Assembly: GCF_000003815.2 (NCBI RefSeq)
Contig: NC_049979.1
Location: 1,380,848-1,444,847, forward strand
Length of the DNA stretch: 64,000 bases
Direction: 5' to 3'
DNA from: Branchiostoma floridae
Taxonomy: Eukaryota; Chordata; Leptocardii; Amphioxiformes; Branchiostomatidae
Of this stretch, positions 34,008 to 45,074 are shown piece by piece. The notes beneath the pieces are model-generated. The model made no database searches, had not been told where the DNA came from, and saw only the letters and a program-made list of their open reading frames with translations. Position numbers and translations under genes: made by a program. Within the stretch, counting starts at the first letter, position 1. Every line of letters starts with the position of its first letter.

Positions 34008-35246
34008 GGCTGTAAGAGACAATCGTCGCTATTTCAATCATGTTGATAAGGGAACAAGGGCACAGTGGCCCTGACCATGTGCCCCCTACCCTGAAGAGCA
34101 GGTCCTCCGGAAAGCGTGAAATATTCTGCTTGGCTATTGTTGCTTTTGTTTTGTTTCGAGAACAGGCGAAAAAAACACCATGATAGTACAGTGCAACAGC
34201 GCTTCCCTCTGTATTAGAAAAGTTTATATAAATGGGATTACTCACGCGCCTAAAGTGTAGAACCAGTCATTATGTGTCTTACTGAGCCTGCAAAATTACT
34301 GCACATACCGTTGCAGTTTTACAGTCAGACAGAAAGAAAGAAAGAAAGATACTTACTAATAATGATTATGAAGCTGGTGCTTAGAACAAAATGCACTACA
34401 TTAAACCAAACAGAAAGCACTCATTGTGCTGCCACCAGAATGATTTATTGTTTAAAGATGACAGTCGGTACAGCTTTATGCATGCAAATCTTTCCGATAC
34501 AGACCTATATATATGTCTGTGTAGCAACTGAAGTAACGGAACTTAATCAGTACTTTGAATACATGTATAGTGTACTTGTACATTATAGTGGCTGCTCATA
34601 CGAAATCAAAGCATTGTGGCAACGAAGTAGCTTTATGCATGGACAAGGTTCTTATTCATGCCCTCAAACACGTTTTCCCTAAACAACATATGTATGAATG
34701 AAAATCACAGAAAAAATACAAAAGTACCTGTATACATCAGATGAGGATTAATGCTTGAAACAAATGTATGAAAAAGCTATAATACAAATGAACTACATAG
34801 AAAACACATCAAACTATTACTTCATCTCACAGCAATTAAATGAATAAGATCATTCAGTCATAGTCAGCCATAGTCATACGGTCATTCAGAAAATGGCCGA
34901 TCTACACATTCCCACTTTGTCGAAGGTCCCAGAAAATGTAAATTGTATTATTAGATAGTTTGTCTAGAAATATCTCTATAAACATATCATGCTATCAATT
35001 AACAATGAATAGGTGAATATGACTCCTTCCCTTTTTTCTGAGAATGATGGCACGTTTGGAGCTTTCTACTGTGTTGTTGACTCGTTGTTCCATTTTCAGT
35101 TACGTTGTTTTCAGCTAGGTAACTGTTGTGGCAATCATCTTCAACCATCATGTATCTGTCTAGTTCATTTTTTATCATTATACAACTTTTCTTACATAGT
35201 TATTCTTCCTTATACAACACGTATTTTCATATGCTACATAACTTGA

Positions 35247-35252
35247 TTTATT
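35247..35252 (-). terminator. Candidate poly(A) signal for the minus-strand LRR-Ig gene
   Basis: AATAAA on the minus strand about 640 bases after the stop. Weak evidence in AT-rich sequence. Confidence 0.3.
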
Positions 35253-35629
35253 ATAGTTCAATGTTAGATTGTTGAAAGGCTCTAGGTGGCTACTTAACTT
35301 TTTAGGCTTTAATTTACCATTGCACAGGTATTGTATTACCACGTATTTTTTATATTTATTGCTAATTGCTTTCTTGTACAAAAAACCAACAACAACAATA
35401 TTCAGTGCCAGGTTTGTAGGATGATAATTCAGCATGTCATTATAAATTATTTTTGCATAAAAATGAAAGAAAAGAACAATCATTTTTATAATGCTGGAAT
35501 ATTTGAAGACAAATCTACGTACAAGTTTGGTCCTAATTAACAGTTTCTTATATTTACATGTTGCAAAGTTGTCCATTTTCCGGACAACAAAACTGACTTC
35601 TACAGACAAAAAATTAAATCAATTAAAGT

Positions 35630-35888
35630 CGCCCGTACATCTGTGCTTAGGGGTGGCACCATCTCCATTTCTGAAGCCCTTGGGCCACAACTTTCCTCAA
35701 GCCACTACAGCAGGGGTGATGTTTGTTTAACTCACATACTCTTCCTCATTAGTGCTTAAGCAGAGAAAGCAGCATGTACCATTTTTTTAATTCTTTGGTA
35801 TGACTCGGCCGGGGATCGAACTCAAGACCTGCCGAATGGCCTGCCGAAAGGAGAACACTCTACCCACTCGTCCATTGCACCGGCCACA
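35630..35888 (-). mobile_element. tRNA-derived SINE abutting the stop codon of the minus-strand LRR-Ig gene
   Basis: On the minus strand the head reads GTGGGTAGAGTGTTCTCC followed by GGTCTTGAGTTCGATCCCCG, that is, A-box-like and B-box elements. It ends a few bases from the TAG at 35893-35895, in the presumed 3' UTR. Confidence 0.7.
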
Positions 35889-35892
35889 GACA

Positions 35893-38800
35893 CTAGATAT
35901 CTTTATTTTCATAGACGAGCCGAGGAGCATCATCTACTACTCTCCTATCCTCATTTCCATAAATGACATTAGAATCATCAGATTTTGCCTGTTTACCGCC
36001 ATCATTGTAAACGGCTGCTGAGGTGTCAGGTGCTGATGCTGTTTCCTCAATTTCATTTTTATTCATTGCAGAGGCATATAATACTGGCTCAGCTTCATTA
36101 CCACAATCACTCTCAAACCGAGAAGGGGTAGATACTACTTTATCTTCATCATCGTCATTTCCATAAATGACATGAAAATCATCAGATTTTGCCTGTTTGC
36201 CGCCATCATTGTAAAGGGTTGAGGAAGCGTCTGACGCTGTTTCCTCAATGTCATTATCACAAACAATCCGAGTAGAAGCATATTGTACTGCCTTAGCCTT
36301 ATTGCCAAACCCGCGGGTAATTAACCGAGAAGGGGGAGATACTGCTTCATCATCATCATCATTTCCATGAATGACATGAGAAGGCTCAGATTCAGCCTGT
36401 TTACCTTTATTTTTGTCCATAGCCGGCGAGGCAGTAGGCATTGCTTTCCCATTGTCATTTCCATACGTAAACTGAGCTGAAGTATCTAATTCTGCCTCAG
36501 CCCCTTCGCCATTCATACTGTTAAACTCAGGAGTAGGTACCTCCTTACCTCCATACTGGCTTAGGGCCTGAGAGGCATCTGCTACTGTTTTCTCATCACC
36601 CTTCTCATAAACGTGATTCTTATTGTTAACATTAAGCACAGTCTCCTGGTCAATATTTTCATGTGTAAGTGGGTTATGGACTATCACTGTACAAACAGGT
36701 TTATTTCCACTTCCTGTTTTTGGAACAACAGCCCCTGTAGGGAGAAGACTTGCTTGTTCGATTGCACCGGTTTCATCCTCATTTTCGTATATCTTGGATC
36801 GTTCGTTTGTACCTGTTTCTTCATCATTCTCATAAATGTTAGCATGTTCAGTTGTACCCTCGAGAGTGTGCGTTTTACCAGGGTTCGGTGATCTACCCGC
36901 CTGTCCCTTTGAGCTATCTTGGATTGTGTTTATATTGCCAAAAGTAGCAGTGGATAAAGGTACCAAAGGGAGCTGTTTGGCCCTACGCTGCAACATGATC
37001 AAAACAACACCAGATATAATAAAGATTGCTGTAAGAGTACCAATACCAACTAACAGGGAGAAGTCCTCCGTGTTAGCATTGCTTTCTGTCCTGTCAGGCG
37101 GAAAGGATGCAGAAGTATAAGTTTCGGGTGTAACTGAAGATAGGCCTTTGATGCCAACAGTTAGTGTGGCAGATGCGGATCCAACTGAGCTCACCGCAAT
37201 GCAGCTGTACAGACCAGCATCTGCCACAGTAACATCTATTATGGTAATGGTAAAAGTTGTACCATTCCCCTCTACAATTACTCTCCCACTTGAGTCATTA
37301 ACGCTTGTGTTGAGACCAGATGGGAAAATAAGCGTAATGTTTGATGAAGGTATTCCTGTACAGAACAGACTGACAGTGACACCCCAAACCAATGTGTTAT
37401 TCCTGACCCTCTGAAACCTGAAAGTGATTGGGTCTTCAGACAATGTTGGGTTCATGGCAGCAAATATTTTTGCACTGCCAAGTTGAGAAGTTGATGATAT
37501 GTCTGATGATGTTTTAACATCAGCAGACAATATGGAAGGTGCGGAGCCAGTAGGTTTTGCTGAGGCAAGTGTTGAGCCTGTAACTATGGGGCTTTCTGTA
37601 CTGCCAAGTTGAGAAGTTGATGGTATGTCTGATGATTTTTTATCATCAACAGAAAGTATGGAAGGTGCGGAGCCAGTAGGACTTGCTGAGGCAAGTGTTG
37701 AGCCTGTAGCTATGGGACTGTCTATACTGCCAAGTGTTGAAGTTGTTGGTTTTGCCAATGTTGGGATTATAATCTCAATAGATAGTGTCTCAAATGAAGA
37801 ACCAACATGATTCGATGCCATGCAAACGTACAAACCTGCATCGATTTTAGTAAGATCCCTTACAATGATGCTACCATTCTCATTCACGGTAACTCTCCCA
37901 TCTGGCACAGCGGTTGCATTCCGTCCAGATGGAAGAGTGATCTTAATGTCTGGTTTAGGAATCCCTGAAGCTTGGCAGATTAAATGCAGCGCCTTTCCAG
38001 GCAGAAGTGTGACATCTTTGCCCTTTCGAAAACTCACGACTTTTGGCCTGACACAGACCAGTTTTTCGGGCCTTATATCTTTAAGCTTTACTCCGAGAAA
38101 GTTAGTGGGTTTCTCGCAAATGATTTCGTTTTCAAACAAAGGTGTCATTCTTCTCCTGAATGCAACCATCCTACAGTCACAATGCCAGGGGTTGTTGCGC
38201 AGATCTAATCTAGCGTTTTTGGGTAGGTTTGGGAATGTGCCAGGTTGAATGGTTGTCATTTGATTAGATTTCAGGAGTAACACTTCTAGGCTTGGGAGAT
38301 TTGAAAGTGTGCCAGGTTGAATATCAGATATATGGTTGGAGATTAGCTCTAATCGTTGGAGCTGGTGAAGGTTTGAGAACGCACCAGGACCAATGTTAGT
38401 TAGCTTGTTTGCCGACATTGCTATCTCCTGGAGCTGGGGTAGGCCTGAAAATGTACCAGGTTGAATGACAGTTATCTGGTTGGAATGAAGGTCCAACTTT
38501 TGCAGCGTCGGTATCTTTGCGAATGTAGCAGAATCAATGTTAGTTATTCGATTCGAGCCCAGGTCCAACGTTCGGAGCTGTGGTAGATTTGAGAATGAAT
38601 CAGGGTAAATTTCAGTAAGCTTATTGACGTTCAAGTACAATCGCTCAAGCTTGAGTAGATTCGAGAATGAGCCGGGCTGAATATTGGTCATGCCGTTGCC
38701 TAATAGAGTCAAAACTTCAAGACTACGTAAATTTGAAAATGCACCTGTCGGAATGCTAGATAGATGATTGTGGCGCAAGAACAATCGTTTCAGCTTACGT

Positions 38801-39159
38801 AGATTTGAGAATGTGCCAGGCTGAATGCTTGTTAGTTGGTTTGAATCCAGGCGTAAAAATTCGAGATAAATCAGATTCGAAAATGCACCAGGCTGAACAA
38901 AAGATATCTTATTAGTGAATGCAATTAGCTTTGTTAAACTCTTGTACCTTGAGAGGTCAGAATAAGATAGACTTGTGATGGCATTGTGCCCTACGTTAAG
39001 GCTAGTGATACTTGTAGGTAAGTCTTGAGGAACAGTGCTGAGGCCTCTGCCGCTGCAGTCAAAGGTTGATGAACCGCGGCGACTGCAGGTCGTGGTTGGG
39101 TTAGTTTCTTTCAGGATGATCAGCAAAAGAAGCAGAAGTTTCTTTAGCATGTGAAACAT
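35893..39159 (-). CDS. LRR-Ig transmembrane receptor (1088 residues), full length
   Basis: A type I cell-surface receptor of the LRR-Ig class. Residues 1-22 are a leader (MFHMLKKLLLLLLIILKETN). Residues 51-325 hold eleven LRRs, 323-370 an LRRCT cap (NNPWHCDCR...C...C), 372-463 Ig1 (LHLICQASG...DAGLYVCMASN), 464-575 a Ser/Thr stalk with an internal duplication, 577-668 Ig2 (DAGLYSCIAVS) and about 700-724 the membrane helix, followed by RRAK. The 365-residue acidic tail repeats IYENDEE, IYENEDE, TYGNDNG, VIYGNDDDE, VIYGNED and VYENKD. A longer frame begins at 39222, but a splice acceptor (TTACAG, ending at 39164) lies 5 bases before the ATG at 39159, as in the paralogues, so that ATG is chosen. 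The coding region is a single exon. The ligand is unknown. Amphioxus is known to have many such genes. Confidence 0.9.
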   Translation of the reverse strand: MFHMLKKLLLLLLIILKETNPTTTCSRRGSSTFDCSGRGLSTVPQDLPTSITSLNVGHNAITSLSYSDLSRYKSLTKLIAFTNKISFVQPGAFSNLIYLEFLRLDSNQLTSIQPGTFSNLRKLKRLFLRHNHLSSIPTGAFSNLRSLEVLTLLGNGMTNIQPGSFSNLLKLERLYLNVNKLTEIYPDSFSNLPQLRTLDLGSNRITNIDSATFAKIPTLQKLDLHSNQITVIQPGTFSGLPQLQEIAMSANKLTNIGPGAFSNLHQLQRLELISNHISDIQPGTLSNLPSLEVLLLKSNQMTTIQPGTFPNLPKNARLDLRNNPWHCDCRMVAFRRRMTPLFENEIICEKPTNFLGVKLKDIRPEKLVCVRPKVVSFRKGKDVTLLPGKALHLICQASGIPKPDIKITLPSGRNATAVPDGRVTVNENGSIIVRDLTKIDAGLYVCMASNHVGSSFETLSIEIIIPTLAKPTTSTLGSIDSPIATGSTLASASPTGSAPSILSVDDKKSSDIPSTSQLGSTESPIVTGSTLASAKPTGSAPSILSADVKTSSDISSTSQLGSAKIFAAMNPTLSEDPITFRFQRVRNNTLVWGVTVSLFCTGIPSSNITLIFPSGLNTSVNDSSGRVIVEGNGTTFTITIIDVTVADAGLYSCIAVSSVGSASATLTVGIKGLSSVTPETYTSASFPPDRTESNANTEDFSLLVGIGTLTAIFIISGVVLIMLQRRAKQLPLVPLSTATFGNINTIQDSSKGQAGRSPNPGKTHTLEGTTEHANIYENDEETGTNERSKIYENEDETGAIEQASLLPTGAVVPKTGSGNKPVCTVIVHNPLTHENIDQETVLNVNNKNHVYEKGDEKTVADASQALSQYGGKEVPTPEFNSMNGEGAEAELDTSAQFTYGNDNGKAMPTASPAMDKNKGKQAESEPSHVIHGNDDDDEAVSPPSRLITRGFGNKAKAVQYASTRIVCDNDIEETASDASSTLYNDGGKQAKSDDFHVIYGNDDDEDKVVSTPSRFESDCGNEAEPVLYASAMNKNEIEETASAPDTSAAVYNDGGKQAKSDDSNVIYGNEDRRVVDDAPRLVYENKDI

Positions 39160-39529
39160 TTTCCTGTAAGGAAAGATAATCAGTATACAGTACAAAATAG
39201 TTGCAGCTCTTATAGAGTACACATACCCAATTTGATCACTTTAACTTTGAGAGTATGTCAACTATATTTGCAAAATTAAGATACAATTAAGTCAGCAGAC
39301 AAAAGCAACAACAATTAGCTTCCGATTCAAAACCATCCTTGATGCCATCCTGGTTGACCTACAGTTACAAACTATTTTATGGATCCATGTGCAAGCAGAC
39401 TTAAGTGCTCAGAGTAGGGGAAAGGCAGGAGAAAAAACTTAGCAATAGAGCAGAGTTAGCTCTGTTGTGACTTACAGAATATGTTACTACGTGATTTATG
39501 TAATATGCACGTGACAGAGACTGTCCATC

Positions 39530-42360
39530 TCGTTCAGAACTGTTAAGCCATAGTTGATTAACTTTTATGTTAATCAGGATTTTTGCCAGGATCAATGTTG
39601 ACTGCCGGAGGCCATATACATGACATTTGCATGAAGCCAAGAATAGAGAACTCTGGATAACACAGTGTATGCTATTGCCATGATAACGTGGACCTAACCG
39701 GACACAACAAGAAGGTGTCCCGTACACGTTGTCATGGCATTATTTTACAAGCCCCTTACACAAAATTCCGTTATAAGTCTAACTTTTAAAATTTGATAGA
39801 GCATGGTTTGTGATCTGCTGGGGAATGTTCCCCATCGACTATTTCGTAAATCAAACTTCGTGAGAAACCGAGGCAGCTTGCTTGAAAATTTTGCAAAATT
39901 TAAAAATTGAAAGTGTGCTTTCAAAGAAATCAAGAGTCCTTATAGGCTACCTTTGATTTGCTACAAAAGAAAGTAATCAGTAGCAGTTCTAATGTTGAAA
40001 GCAGTGGTCGGCTTGACCAAAGCTGGCCTTACATATTCCCTGCTGATTTACCCTCACAAGTGCCGAACCATTGGTAGACTAATCTGTCTTTAGACATATT
40101 TCTACAGCAGATTATCTTCTTAAAACGTTATCAATCTCTGCCAAACTTAGAAAAAGGTAGTGAACAAATGGAAATTTGGTCCTATGAATGGACCTATGGA
40201 AGTACGATTTTTCAGCCTCATATGGAGGTGTGCTTTCCGCGACTTCCCTGGTGAGTTCTTACAAGCGGCTGTTTCGACACAAAAATTGTTAGATTCTGAC
40301 ACCGCCTATTCATACATATTCATATTGATTAGCTAGCAAATTCTCCATACCATTCTTGCACCGCATAGTACACAATTTATCCTTTTGTACAGTCACTAAG
40401 ATACGCTCAACCTATCAATGCTCTTAACATCACAAATAAAACAGCAAAAAGAATCTAATAACAAAAGAAAACAATAAGGATCATTTGTTTCCGTTACGTT
40501 CATGCGTCTGTTGTCGGCCTGCTGAAATTAGCCTGGCATATGTTTTAAAAACGTTGCAATTATGTGTAAATGTTGCCCAATTAGAACCAAAAGTCACACC
40601 AACCCGTTTTTTCCGTAGTTTTTTGCTGGACAAGTCAGCAGGTATTGTTTGTTGGAGGGAAAATCAGACCGTCTGACTCGAGCTCCTCACCGCGGGTGTG
40701 TGGCCACACCTGGTCAGCCTCATTAGCGTCTGGGTTCTGCGCTGACGTCATATGGAGCATGCGCAGTGTATGGTTTGCGGTATGATGAACATCTACACCT
40801 GTCCTTTTGGAAACCAAACTCTCTGTGGGGTGATAATCATTGGGTCGCTCTCTTGGAATCTAGTTTGGGTAGAGGAGACGATCTGATACATTTGCAAATG
40901 ATGCAAATGATGATCCAATCGAGAAACATGATATGATACGTCATTTCCAAAAGTTAATATAGTTTGACGTAAGTATAAGGTCGTGCAATTCAAAGCCTTC
41001 AAATCGTTGCGAATGTTCACATTCATGCTCAGTTGATGTAACCCATGGTTTTCTGCATAACGAAGGTTCAGACTCCGACAAGACGTACTGATCGTTTTTA
41101 TCATTGTCAGATAATATATCATCAGAAAGATACACCCTTGTATACAAAATATTCATTTGTACAATATTCAATAATAATGTGCACCATATCACTCGACTTC
41201 AGCTGTTTCCAACCACAGTAAGTAAAAAAAAATATTACAGTAAAGCATCAAAGTCAACTTTCTGTCTGTCGTCTACTAAGCATCCTCTACTAAACTGGTC
41301 TTGATAAACGTCTTTTAGCAAAAACAAAACAAAACAAAACATAGAAACTGTATTAGTCACAACAGTTTGTGTGTGACTTTTGATTCAAATTCTTGACTAA
41401 TCACACACTTAACTGCACCATTGCGTTGACTAATCTAAGACATGTGGAAACTTCATACATATTTGATTTGGACTGGCAGCCTCCCATTCTTCTAACATTT
41501 CTGTCAAAGCAACCGCTTATGTGGATGTTATGGAAAGCCACATTGCACACTCTATAAGACGATGAAAATAGCAATTAAGACGTTTCCATTTGTGTACTAC
41601 GGTATCTTAGTCTAGTGACGTGTCAAAAAGAAAATCTTCTGTATAAAGGCAGATTAGTCTACATATGTTTCGCTACTTGTAAGCGTATGTCAGCGGGGAA
41701 ATATGCAAGGCCGGCTTTGGTCAAGCCGACACCTGCTTTCAACATTAGAGCAGCTGCTGATTACTTTCTTTTATTGCCAATCAAAGGTAGCTTATAAGGA
41801 CCCTTGCTTTCATACTATAAATCTTGTACGGCCTCCCTCTCCATGTGCACATGGTAAACTCTACTGATGCAACAAAAAGTACAGTAACTTTTGTACGATC
41901 AACCACAAACCGCAGATACGCACAAGTCATGTGCTGTACTTTGATACGGATGCTTTACAAAAAGTTTGGAAAAATTTGGAAAAATTTCAAACAAAATTTT
42001 CAGTACTTCACGACGTTTGATAAACAAAATAGCCGTTTAGCAACATTCCCTCGGCAAACTACAAACCATGCTCTATTAAATATTAACAACGTTAGACGTA
42101 TTACTGATAACGGAATCATATCTAACACGGGGGCTTGTAAAATATTGCCATGGCAACGTGTACGGGACGCATTCTTGCTGTGTCCGGTTAGGTCCACGTT
42201 ATCATGGAAATAGCATACACTGTGCTATCCAGAGTTCTCTATTCTTGCCTACGTACAAATGTAATGTATATGGCCTTCGGTAGTCAATACTAACCCTGGC
42301 AAAATCCTGATTATTATCAGCCCCACATGGAACTGAGTCAACCATGGCTAAACAGTTATA
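39530..42360. repeat. Large imperfect palindrome, arms about 0.8-0.9 kb
   Basis: The left arm 39530-40400 recurs as its reverse complement in 41440-42360, with collinear landmarks: the TTTGTGATCTGC/ACAAACCATGCTC block, the CTACCTTTGATTTG/TCAAAGGTAGC block, GTCGGCTTGACCAAAGC with its complement, and the CGTGGACCTAACCGGACACA block with its complement at 42180. Identity is moderate. The spacer holds the minus-strand promoter-like block. Confidence 0.75.
40530..40800 (-). promoter_or_regulatory. Shared promoter-like block of the minus-strand LRR-Ig gene
   Basis: In minus orientation: GCGCATGCTCCATATGACGTCAGCGC, abbreviated here as an NRF1-like GCGCATGC, then the CRE palindrome TGACGTCA at 40743-40750, then GTGTGGCCACAC, CCCGCGGTGAGGAGCTCG and ACGGGTTGGTGTGACTTTTG. 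The same order occurs at 42780-43010 and 55075-55320 on the plus strand. It lies about 1.5 kb before the ATG and probably contains the non-coding first exon. Confidence 0.6.
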
Positions 42361-42779
42361 TTCTGCTGATTTGTCCAGGAAGAAATTTTGGGAAGTACCA
42401 GGTTGGCGTCACGTTTGTTTCTATCCATTACTAGTTACACACTTAAATGCAACATTAAGTTTGATAAGTTAAAAACATGTTAAAGACTATGCCATATAGG
42501 TATGGGAATTTCCTACCTATTTGATTTGATTATGTTTGGATTGGCAGTGTCCCTTCTTCACACATTTGTGTAAAAAAAAACGTTTACGGATATGTGATGG
42601 AAAACACACTTTATAAGACGATAAAAATGAGCACTTTCCAACGTCCATAACAGTTAAGACGTTTCCATTTGTGTACTACGGTACCTTGATGTGCGTGAGG
42701 CGACGTGCCAATAAGAAAATCTGCTTCATAAAGGCAAATTAGCCTGCATATGTTTCGCAAACAGAAACTATTATAATAT

Positions 42780-43010
42780 TCATCATATCGCAAACCACGC
42801 AAAGCGCATGCTCCATATGACGTCAGCTCAGAGCCCAGACACTAATGAGGCTGACCAGGTGTGGCCACACACCCGCGGTGAGGAGCTCGAGTCAGACGGT
42901 CGGATTCTCCATCCACCAATACCTGCTGACGTGTCCGGGAAACATCTACCGGAGAAACGGGTTGGTGTGACTTTTGGTTCGACTTGGGCTACTTTTACAC
43001 ATAAAGGTTT
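42780..43010 (+). promoter_or_regulatory. Shared promoter-like block upstream of the 45075 LRR-Ig gene
   Basis: GCGCATGC, TGACGTCA (42818-42825), GTGTGGCCACACACCCGC, GAGGAGCTCGAGTCAGACGG and ACGGGTTGGTGTGACTTTTG in the same order as the other two copies. It lies about 2.2 kb before the ATG. Confidence 0.6.
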
Positions 43011-43652
43011 TTTTTTACAAGATATGTAAGGCTTATTTTAAGCAGTCCGACAGCAGATATGAACATTATGGCAACAAATGATCATTATTATTTTTTGGTT
43101 ACGATATTCGTTTTGCTGTTATTTTTTCATGTAAAGAGGATTGATACGTTGGACGTATCTTAGTGACTGTACAAATGGATATTTTATGTACTACGTGGTA
43201 TAAGAGAATGGAGAATTTCCTAGTTACTTGATTTGAATATGTATGAATAGGCGGTGCCCGGATCTCCCAATGTTTCTGTCGAAACAGCCGCTTGTAAGAA
43301 CCAGGGAAGTCAGCGAAAGCAAACCTCCATATGAGGCTGAAAAATCGTACTTCCATAGGTCCATTTATAGGTCCAAATTTCCATTTGCTCCCTACCGTAG
43401 CCTAAGTAGACAGAAAATGATGGCGTGTAAGAAAGGAAATCTGCTGTAGAAATATTTCTAAAGGCAGATTAGTCTACCAATGGTTCGGCACTTGTGAGGG
43501 TTAATCAACAGGGAAATATGTAAGGCCGGCTTTGGTCAAGCCGACCACTGCTTTTAACATAAGAATTACTACTGATTACTCTTTCTTTTACTATCAACGG
43601 ACAGTAGTTTACAAGGACCCTTGTTTTCTCATTTGAAAAACACTATAAAGCT

Positions 43653-43740
43653 TGTGTGTGTGTGTGCGTGTTTGTGTTAGTGCGTTAGTGTGTGTGTGTA
43701 TCCGTGTGTGTGTGAGTGTGTGTTTATGTGTGTGTCCAAA
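43653..43740 (+). repeat. (GT)n-rich microsatellite
   Basis: Interrupted TG runs leading into a repeat unit that begins AACAGCATAACTCAAGAAAT. Confidence 0.9.
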
Positions 43741-44122
43741 CAGCATAACTCAAGAAATCTTTGATGGATCCTTATGACATGTTTGTAGGTGTGTATGGGC
43801 AAAAACGAAGGTCTAATTCGGTAATGCCCCCTAGCGGCTTGCTAACTGGGTACTGCAGCGAAATTCCCGTTTTTTATGTCTCGTGTTCCGGACATGCTGT
43901 ACACGTGATTTTGAGTGTTCGATAGCTCTTTTACCATAACGTAAATGCTATGATTGGGCCCCAAAGTGCTTGGGACTGCAGGGGCCGAATTTATTTAGAT
44001 ACCACGAGAATAACTCAATAATTTTGACGGTTCATCATGATTTTTGGAATGTAGCCTTAGTTATGACGCACATTATGCACATAATAAAATACTGACTATG
44101 CGAATCAACAGCTAATTTGCAT

Positions 44123-44285
44123 GATTAAGGTAATCTCCAAGAAGATCCTACGGTAGCATAAGAGGGGTGAAGAGGCCTAGGGTTGTGTTTCGCTACCGGT
44201 ACTCCTAGGCCGGCTTCACTCCTCTGCCAGTTCTTGGTACTATTTTACGCATATATGCTACCTTAGGATCTGCTTTGAGATTAGA
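44123..44285. repeat. Foldback hairpin element
   Basis: AGATCCTACGGTAGCATA near 44143 pairs with TATGCTACCTTAGGATCT at 44255-44271, and inner AGGCCTAGG pairs with CCTAGGCC. The flanks continue the pairing (GATTAAGG...GATTAAGG type). No open frame. Confidence 0.8.
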
Positions 44286-45074
44286 TTAAGGAGGGAAGTT
44301 GATAAATCTACTGCATTCTATAACAGGACTCCCAAACGTATCACAAGTGAAAGAGAGGAATGTCGCTAGATGTTGAATGTGCAAAAAAAACCTCCAGAAG
44401 CTTGGTTGGATCTTGATGATATTTGGTAGGTAGTTTGGGATCAAGAAAAAGAAGTTCGAGTTCGATAATGGATACCCTGGTGGCTTTCTAACTGTACTGT
44501 AGCGGTACTTCCGGTTGTGTATCTCTTGTTCTGGACATAAACTGCGTAATACTACTTGCAATATTACGACGCTTTGTTGACATTGTTATAATAAGAAATA
44601 ATGCAAATCAGCGCCACATATACATGGATTATAAGGAAATGCTAAAATAGCCTTATTCGCTAAGATACGACTTTCATATTCTTAACAATTTATTCTATTT
44701 GGGTAGAGAACATGATCAACCAAGACAACGTATGCAAATGAGAAACATATTTGCATAAATGGAAATCGATAACCTTCTTTTGTGAAGTATACTTATCATG
44801 CAAATGAAGTTCTAACATACAAAGACTGATACCTGTTTAGAAGCAACTACAACGTCAGCAACTTCGTAATGCTTCTTACTGGAAGGAAAATGGGATTTCA
44901 GTCGCGTGACAATGTTTAAAAAAAATATCTTCTTTTCCTAGATAGGAAATGTCCAACAAGCAAAAGAGACTATAGTTTCATCTTTTCATCATTTTGAGGA
45001 AAAGAGAAAGACCGCTGGCTGCGGCAGCAACTATCTATTACACTGTATACTGATTCTCTTTCCTTTCAGGAAAA

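Larger units (their letters stand above)
31403..35892. other. Intergenic stretch between the GPCR and the LRR-Ig cluster
   Basis: Holds the 3' flank of the GPCR (with a short duplication of the stop region), a (TG)n run near 32531, the TTAA MITE at 33059-34007, an AGAA repeat at 34331-34347 and a SINE at 35630-35888. The small open frames have no recognisable family and are in AT-rich text. Confidence 0.6.
39160..45069. other. Divergent upstream region shared by the minus- and plus-strand LRR-Ig genes
   Basis: The two genes point away from each other across about 5.9 kb. It contains a large imperfect palindrome (39530-42360), two copies of the shared promoter-like block in opposite orientation, a (TG)n run at 43653-43740, related 170-base repeats at 43738-43910 and 44390-44560, and a foldback at 44123-44285. 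No coding exon was recognised. Confidence 0.6.

Noticed and set aside
37820-38248. Plus-strand frames across the minus-strand LRR-Ig gene
   Set aside because: Antisense shadows of the LRR and Ig coding sequence.
39160-39222. An N-terminal extension of the minus-strand LRR-Ig gene to the ATG at 39222
   Set aside because: It crosses a TTACAG acceptor conserved in position in all paralogues and would bury the leader peptide.
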